From NCBI RefSeq assembly GCF_030409795.1, contig NZ_JAUFQN010000019.1:186001-250000 (forward strand): a stretch of DNA of 64,000 nucleotides, written 5' to 3'. Below, piece by piece: positions 59,236-64,000 of this stretch. The notes beneath the pieces were generated by a model, which was given only the letters and a program-made list of their open reading frames with translations, did no database searches and was not told the origin of the DNA. A program made the position numbers and the translations under genes. Numbering within the stretch: position 1 is the stretch's first letter; the number at the start of each line of letters is the position of its first letter. Origin of the DNA: Flavobacterium paronense. Lineage in GTDB: Bacteria > Bacteroidota > Bacteroidia > Flavobacteriales > Flavobacteriaceae.

Positions 59236-60462
59236 ATGTTATATTATTTATTTGAATACCTCGACAAAACAATGGATATTCCCGGAGCAGGAGTTTTCCA
59301 GTATATTACTTTCCGTTCAGCTTTAGCATTGATACTTTCGCTAATGATTTCAACTATTTACGGAAAAAAAATCATCACTTTTTTGAGAAATCAACAAGTT
59401 GGTGAAACCGTTAGAGAACTTGGTCTTGAAGGTCAAACACAAAAAGCAGGAACGCCAACAATGGGTGGATTAATCATAATCATTGCAACGCTAATTCCGG
59501 TTTTACTGTTAACCAAATTAAATAACATCTACATCATCCTTTTAGTTGTAACCACACTTTGGATGGGAACAATTGGTTTTATTGACGATTATATTAAAAT
59601 TTTCAAAAAAGACAAACAAGGTTTAAAAGGAATTTTCAAAGTAATTGGGCAAGTTGGATTGGGATTAATTGTTGGTTCGGTATTGTATTTCAATCCGAGT
59701 GTTACCGTTAGAGAAAGAGCTACTACACCAATAAATTTTAATCAAACTGAAACAATTGTTTCGAAGACACCATCTGAAATAAAATCTACAGTAACTACAA
59801 TTCCATTTACAAAAAACAATGAATTGGATTATGCCAAAATCATCGAATGGACGGGTGAAGGTTATGAAAACTGGGCTTGGTTAGTTTTTATTCCGATTGT
59901 AATTTTTATTATAACTGCCGTTTCAAACGGAGCAAATCTAACCGATGGAATTGATGGTTTAGCCGCCGGAACTTCAGCTATTTCAGTACTTGCACTCGGG
60001 ATTTTTACATTCGTTTCAGGGAACGTTATTCTTTCCAGCTATTTGAACATTATGTACATTCCAAATTCGGGTGAAATGACTGTTTTTATAGCTGCTTTCG
60101 TTGGAGCCTTAATCGGATTTCTTTGGTATAATTCCTATCCGGCATCAGTATTTATGGGCGATACAGGAAGTCTGACTATTGGTGGAATCATAGCGGTTTT
60201 AGCAATTTCTGTTCGAAAAGAAATGTTATTACCTGTGTTGTGCGCCATCTTCTTTGCCGAAAATTTATCAGTGATTTTACAAGTTTCTTATTTCAAATAC
60301 ACCAAAAAACGTTTCGGAGAAGGAAGACGAATTTTCCTCATGTCGCCATTGCATCATCATTATCAAAAGAAAGGATATCACGAAAGTAAAATTGTAACCC
60401 GTTTTTGGATTGTAGCCATTTTGTTGGCTATAGTTTCTATTGTGACATTAAAATTGAGATAA
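59236..60462 (+). CDS. mraY: Phospho-N-acetylmuramoyl-pentapeptide transferase
   Basis: A 408-residue ten-helix membrane enzyme that forms lipid I from UDP-MurNAc-pentapeptide and undecaprenyl phosphate. [18 protein letters not shown] (Asp pair), [10 protein letters not shown] and FMGDTGSL, and the His-rich MSPLHHHY segment, are the catalytic motifs. It is about 45 residues longer than the E. coli enzyme; an extra loop lies at about residues 150-210 ([13 protein letters not shown] to EGYENW). The stop overlaps the murD start by 1 bp. Confidence 0.96.
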   Translation: MLYYLFEYLDKTMDIPGAGVFQYITFRSALALILSLMISTIYGKKIITFLRNQQVGETVRELGLEGQTQKAGTPTMGGLIIIIATLIPVLLLTKLNNIYIILLVVTTLWMGTIGFIDDYIKIFKKDKQGLKGIFKVIGQVGLGLIVGSVLYFNPSVTVRERATTPINFNQTETIVSKTPSEIKSTVTTIPFTKNNELDYAKIIEWTGEGYENWAWLVFIPIVIFIITAVSNGANLTDGIDGLAAGTSAISVLALGIFTFVSGNVILSSYLNIMYIPNSGEMTVFIAAFVGALIGFLWYNSYPASVFMGDTGSLTIGGIIAVLAISVRKEMLLPVLCAIFFAENLSVILQVSYFKYTKKRFGEGRRIFLMSPLHHHYQKKGYHESKIVTRFWIVAILLAIVSIVTLKLR

Positions 60463-61796
60463 TGCAACGATTAGTAGTACTTGGCGGTGGAGAAAGTGGT
60501 GTTGGAACTGCTATTTTAGGAAAGAAACAAGGCTATGATGTTTTTGTTTCTGACTTTGGAAGAATTAAAGACAATTATAGAGAAGTTCTTAAAAAATATG
60601 AGATTAAATGGGAAGACGAAACCCATACGGAAAGCCTGATTTTATATGCCGATGTGGTAATGAAAAGCCCAGGCATTCCAGAAAAAGCCCCAATAGTAAA
60701 AAAGCTTTTGGAAAAAGGAATTCCAGTGATTTCTGAAATTGAATTTGCAATTCAGTTTACCAATGCAAAAACCATTGGAATCACAGGTAGTAATGGTAAA
60801 ACAACAACGACAATGTTGACCTATCATTTGCTAAAAGAAGGCGGGTTAAATGTTGGACTTGGCGGAAATATTGGTAAGAGTTTTGCTTGGCAAGTAGCCG
60901 AAGAGAATTACGATTGCTATGTGCTGGAATTGAGCAGTTTTCAGTTAGACGGAAACATTAATTATAGACCAGACATAGCCATAATAACGAATATAAGTCC
61001 GGATCATTTGGACCGATACGATTATAAATATGAAAACTATATCGCATCAAAATTCAGAATAACAATGAACCAAACAGAGAACGATTATCTCATTTATGAC
61101 GCAGATGACGAGGCAATCACAGAATGGTTCAAAAAAAATAAAACTAACGCCCAATTAATTCCATTTTCATTAACAAAAACATTTGAAAACGGAGCTTTTA
61201 TAAAAAACGATACTATGGACATCATCATCAACAACGAAGAATTTGAAATGAAAACCGGAGAGGTTTCTCTGGAAGGAAAACACAACATGAAAAACGCTAT
61301 GGCAGCAACTTCTGTAGCACAGCTGATGAAAATCAGAAAGGAAACTATTCGTGAGAGTTTATCCAATTTTCAAGGTGTAGAACATCGTTTAGAAAAAGTA
61401 CTCAAAATTCAAAATGTACAGTACATAAACGATAGCAAAGCAACCAATGTGAATGCTACTTTCTTTGCGCTAGATAGTATGACTGTCCCAACAGTATGGA
61501 TAGTTGGTGGTGTTGACAAAGGAAATGATTACGCAGAATTGATGTCTTTAGTAAGAGAAAAGGTGAAAGCAATCATTTGCCTTGGCGTTGATAACAAAAA
61601 AATAATTGATGCTTTTGGAAATGTTGTAGATATGATGGTTGAAGTTGACAACATGAGAGATGCAGTAATAACAGCAAAACATCTTGCAGAAAAAGGCGAT
61701 GCTGTTTTATTGTCTCCGGCTTGCGCGAGTTTCGATTTATTTCAAAATTACGAAGACAGAGGAAATCAATTTAAAGCAGCGGTGAAGAATTTATAA
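60462..61796 (+). CDS. murD: UDP-MurNAc-L-Ala-D-Glu ligase
   Basis: A 444-residue Mur ligase adding D-glutamate. VVLGGGESGVGTAILGKKQG is the N-terminal Rossmann part, GITGSNGKTTTTMLTYHLL the ATP loop, ISPDHLDRYD the metal site, and LSPACASFDLFQNYEDRG the C-terminal motif. An in-frame ATG at 60405 would add 19 residues inside mraY and is unlikely; ATG 60462 overlaps the mraY stop by 1 bp (TAATG). Confidence 0.96.
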   Translation: MQRLVVLGGGESGVGTAILGKKQGYDVFVSDFGRIKDNYREVLKKYEIKWEDETHTESLILYADVVMKSPGIPEKAPIVKKLLEKGIPVISEIEFAIQFTNAKTIGITGSNGKTTTTMLTYHLLKEGGLNVGLGGNIGKSFAWQVAEENYDCYVLELSSFQLDGNINYRPDIAIITNISPDHLDRYDYKYENYIASKFRITMNQTENDYLIYDADDEAITEWFKKNKTNAQLIPFSLTKTFENGAFIKNDTMDIIINNEEFEMKTGEVSLEGKHNMKNAMAATSVAQLMKIRKETIRESLSNFQGVEHRLEKVLKIQNVQYINDSKATNVNATFFALDSMTVPTVWIVGGVDKGNDYAELMSLVREKVKAIICLGVDNKKIIDAFGNVVDMMVEVDNMRDAVITAKHLAEKGDAVLLSPACASFDLFQNYEDRGNQFKAAVKNL

Positions 61797-61852
61797 AATT
61801 TAGGATTTAGGAAGTATCTAAATCCCAATTCCTAAATCCCAATTCCTAAATC
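61797..61852. repeat. 14-bp tandem repeat with inverted copy, inside the dcw operon
   Basis: AAATCCCAATTCCT occurs at 61820-61833 and 61834-61847, with a partial third copy. The inverse GATTTAGGA stands at 61804-61812, so TCCTAAATC can pair with it. It lies in the 59-bp murD-ftsW gap. Confidence 0.7.
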
Positions 61853-61855
61853 AAA

Positions 61856-63145
61856 ATGAAAGAACTAGTAAACAGTTTAAAAGGAGATAAAGTCATCTGG
61901 GCATTCGTTGCCTTGTTGGCGCTGTTTTCGTTTATGCCTGTTTTTAGTGCGAGTAGTAATCTAGCCTATATGCGCCATGGTTCCGGGAATGCGTTTACTT
62001 ATTTACTGAAACATGCAGCTCAAGTATTGGTAGGTTTTTTTATTTTATACAAAATCCATAAAGTTCCATATCACTATTTCAAAACGATATCCAAAATCCT
62101 GTTGCCTGTTGTATGGATTTTATTAATTTATACCTTGCTTAAAGGAACTATCATCGACGGAGCAAACGCAAGCCGTTGGATACAGATTCCGTTTATTGGT
62201 ATTACGTTTCAAACTTCTACGTTAGCATCCATCGTATTATATGTTTTTGTGGCCCGTTATTTATCTAAAAAAAGAGAAACGCCTATCACTTTCCAAAACT
62301 CGCTTTGGGAATTGTGGACGCCTGTTTTTATTACATTAATTTTTATTCTTCCAGCCAATTTATCTACAGCTGCCTTGATATTCTCGATGGTATTGATGTT
62401 GGTTTTTATTGGAAAATATCCACTGAAATATATCGGAATTATACTTGGAGCCGGAATTATTGGATTGACCTTTTTCATATTAGTAGCTAAAGCTTTTCCG
62501 AATGCTTTCCCAAATCGTGTTGACACTTGGATTGCTCGTATTGACAACTTCACCAGCGACAAACCCGATGAAGATGATTACCAAATCGAAAAGGCAAAAA
62601 TAGCCATCGCTTCTGGCGGAATATACGGATTGGGCCCAGGGAAAAGCGTGCAAAAAAACTTTTTGCCACAATCTTCTTCCGATTTTATCTATGCCATTAT
62701 TGTGGAAGAATACGGAATGGTTGGCGGTTTATGTGTTTTGGGTTTATATCTTTTATTGCTATTCCGATTTGTAATTGCAGCGCACAAAGCCAATTCACTT
62801 TTTGGAAAACTCGTCGTCGTTGGTTTAGGTTTTCCAATAATTTTTCAAGCGATGACCAACATGGCTGTTGCTGTAGAATTGTTGCCGGTTACAGGTCAAA
62901 CTTTACCATTGATTAGTAGCGGAGGAAGTTCTATTTGGATGACTTGTATTGCTTTGGGAATTATTTTAAGTGTAACTAAAAAAGAAGAAGAAATAGCAGA
63001 AGAACAAGCCGAAAAACAAAAACGGGAAGATGCTTTACAAAAGCTTATAGATAAACAATTATTAGAAGATGAAGCGGCTGAAATGGAAGATTTTTCCATT
63101 GTAGATAAGGCAAATCCAATGAGTGCTGTTTTGAATAAAAAATAA
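61856..63145 (+). CDS. ftsW: Lipid II polymerase / division protein FtsW
   Basis: A 429-residue SEDS-family membrane protein with about ten helices. It polymerises lipid II at the septum together with FtsI. The catalytic-loop region [47 protein letters not shown] and [17 protein letters not shown] are diagnostic. A charged C-terminal tail of about 60 residues rich in Glu, Lys and Gln follows. It ends 1 bp before the murG ATG. Confidence 0.96.
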   Translation: MKELVNSLKGDKVIWAFVALLALFSFMPVFSASSNLAYMRHGSGNAFTYLLKHAAQVLVGFFILYKIHKVPYHYFKTISKILLPVVWILLIYTLLKGTIIDGANASRWIQIPFIGITFQTSTLASIVLYVFVARYLSKKRETPITFQNSLWELWTPVFITLIFILPANLSTAALIFSMVLMLVFIGKYPLKYIGIILGAGIIGLTFFILVAKAFPNAFPNRVDTWIARIDNFTSDKPDEDDYQIEKAKIAIASGGIYGLGPGKSVQKNFLPQSSSDFIYAIIVEEYGMVGGLCVLGLYLLLLFRFVIAAHKANSLFGKLVVVGLGFPIIFQAMTNMAVAVELLPVTGQTLPLISSGGSSIWMTCIALGIILSVTKKEEEIAEEQAEKQKREDALQKLIDKQLLEDEAAEMEDFSIVDKANPMSAVLNKK

Positions 63146-63146
63146 A

Positions 63147-64000
63147 ATGAAAAAATTAAAATTCATATTAAGTGGTGGCGGAACCGGTGGACATATCTAC
63201 CCGGCGATTGCTATTGCCAATGAATTAAAATTGCGTTTTCCTGATACCGAATTTCTTTTTGTTGGTGCTGAAGACAAAATGGAAATGCAAAAAGTGCCAG
63301 AAGCAGGTTATAAAATTGAAGGACTTTGGATTGCCGGTTTACAACGAAAACTGACAATGCAAAATTTGATGTTTCCATTGAAATTGATCAGCAGTTTAGT
63401 CAAGGCGCGAAAAATAATTAAAAACTTTAAGCCCGATGTTGTAATTGGAACAGGTGGTTTTGCCAGCGGTCCTTTATTACAGATGGCAAATATGATGAAG
63501 ATTCCAACAGTGATTCAGGAGCAAAATTCTTATCCGGGAATCACCAATAAATTATTGAGCAAAAAAGCCAATGCGATTTGTGTGGCTTATGAAAATTTAG
63601 AGCGGTTTTTTCCAAAAGATAAGATTGTTTTCACCGGTAATCCGGTTCGCCAGGATTTATTGGAAATAGATTCTAAACGAAATGAAGCCATTAAGTATTT
63701 TAATTTAAATCCAAATAAAAAAACACTTTTGGTACTTGGCGGAAGTCTTGGGGCAAGAAGATTAAATCAATTAATTGAAAAAGAAATTTACAATATTGTT
63801 TCAAAAGATATTCAAATTATATGGCAATGTGGCAAGTTATATTATAACAATTACAATCATTATTCTGATGGACAACTAGTTCAAGTTTTGTCTTTTATAG
63901 ATAGAATGGACTTAGTGTATGCCGCAGCCGATTTTGTCATTTCACGAGCTGGAGCATCATCCGTTTCAGAGTTATGTTTAGTTGGTAAGCCAGTAATCTT
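63147..64000 (+). CDS. murG: UDP-GlcNAc:undecaprenyl-PP-MurNAc-pentapeptide transferase, 3' end beyond window
   Basis: At least 284 residues, reading to the end of the window without a stop, so the gene is cut off. It is the glycosyltransferase that turns lipid I into lipid II. The N-terminal [15 protein letters not shown] loop (residues 10-24), [34 protein letters not shown] and [12 protein letters not shown] are typical. The last readable part, [13 protein letters not shown], is the UDP-GlcNAc-binding helix. It follows ftsW within 1 bp. Confidence 0.95.
   Translation, partial: MKKLKFILSGGGTGGHIYPAIAIANELKLRFPDTEFLFVGAEDKMEMQKVPEAGYKIEGLWIAGLQRKLTMQNLMFPLKLISSLVKARKIIKNFKPDVVIGTGGFASGPLLQMANMMKIPTVIQEQNSYPGITNKLLSKKANAICVAYENLERFFPKDKIVFTGNPVRQDLLEIDSKRNEAIKYFNLNPNKKTLLVLGGSLGARRLNQLIEKEIYNIVSKDIQIIWQCGKLYYNNYNHYSDGQLVQVLSFIDRMDLVYAAADFVISRAGASSVSELCLVGKPVI

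Overview
The window looks like a chromosomal segment of a flavobacterium (Bacteroidota, family Flavobacteriaceae). It is A+T-rich, encodes the gliding proteins GldB and GldC, a type IX secretion (T9SS) plug protein and three secreted proteins with T9SS-type C-terminal sorting domains. It also carries many exact copies of the Bacteroidota promoter element TAnnTTTG just upstream of genes. No Shine-Dalgarno sites stand out, as expected for this phylum. No plasmid, prophage, insertion sequence, CRISPR array or rRNA operon was seen.

Layout. 1-2.3 kb: sugar aminotransferase and galE (plus strand). 2.3-14.9 kb: mostly minus strand, with a small lipoprotein, a secreted M23 peptidase, fabD, a small redox group (pirin, GNAT, 4Fe-4S protein, FMN reductase), a HupE/UreJ-like membrane protein, a DUF3500 secreted protein, a LytS/LytTR two-component pair, a Crp/Fnr regulator, an aminotransferase and a fatty-acid desaturase. 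15-25 kb: rsmG, a T9SS cargo protein, pruA, apaG, the T9SS plug protein, an M16 protease, a methyltransferase and map. 25.0-30.8 kb: one minus-strand operon for a tripartite exporter (DUF2490 protein, TetR regulator, ABC protein, HlyD adaptor, TolC channel), with a palindromic operator candidate in its promoter. 31-38 kb: CoA transferase, a compositionally distinct orphan gene with a symmetric array of 11-bp units upstream, gpmI, a DUF5916 protein and an L,D-transpeptidase. 38.3-44.7 kb: tRNA-Gly(TCC), pepE, tatA, PAP2 phosphatase, O-methyltransferase, rlmN, a lipoprotein and a polyprenyl synthase. 44.8-47.2 kb: ECF sigma factor, putative anti-sigma factor and beta-barrel protein. 47.4-53.7 kb: dnaG, LuxR-type regulator, nadE, gldB-gldC, ysxC and a hydrolase. 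54.0-64.0 kb: the division and cell-wall (dcw) cluster mraZ-rsmH-ftsL-ftsI-murE-mraY-murD-ftsW-murG, with murG cut by the window end.

Most genes are housekeeping. The observations most worth a second look are the dyad-symmetric array of 11-bp units at 33097-33193 beside a gene of about 44% G+C, the exporter ABC protein whose ATPase motifs are altered at almost every catalytic position, the TetR operator candidate at 30865-30883, DnaG lacking all four zinc ligands, promoters that imply nearly leaderless mRNAs (rlmN, polyprenyl synthase, Crp), back-to-back nadE/gldB promoters, and several families of short intergenic repeats.

All assignments come from reading sequence and recalling families; no database search was run.
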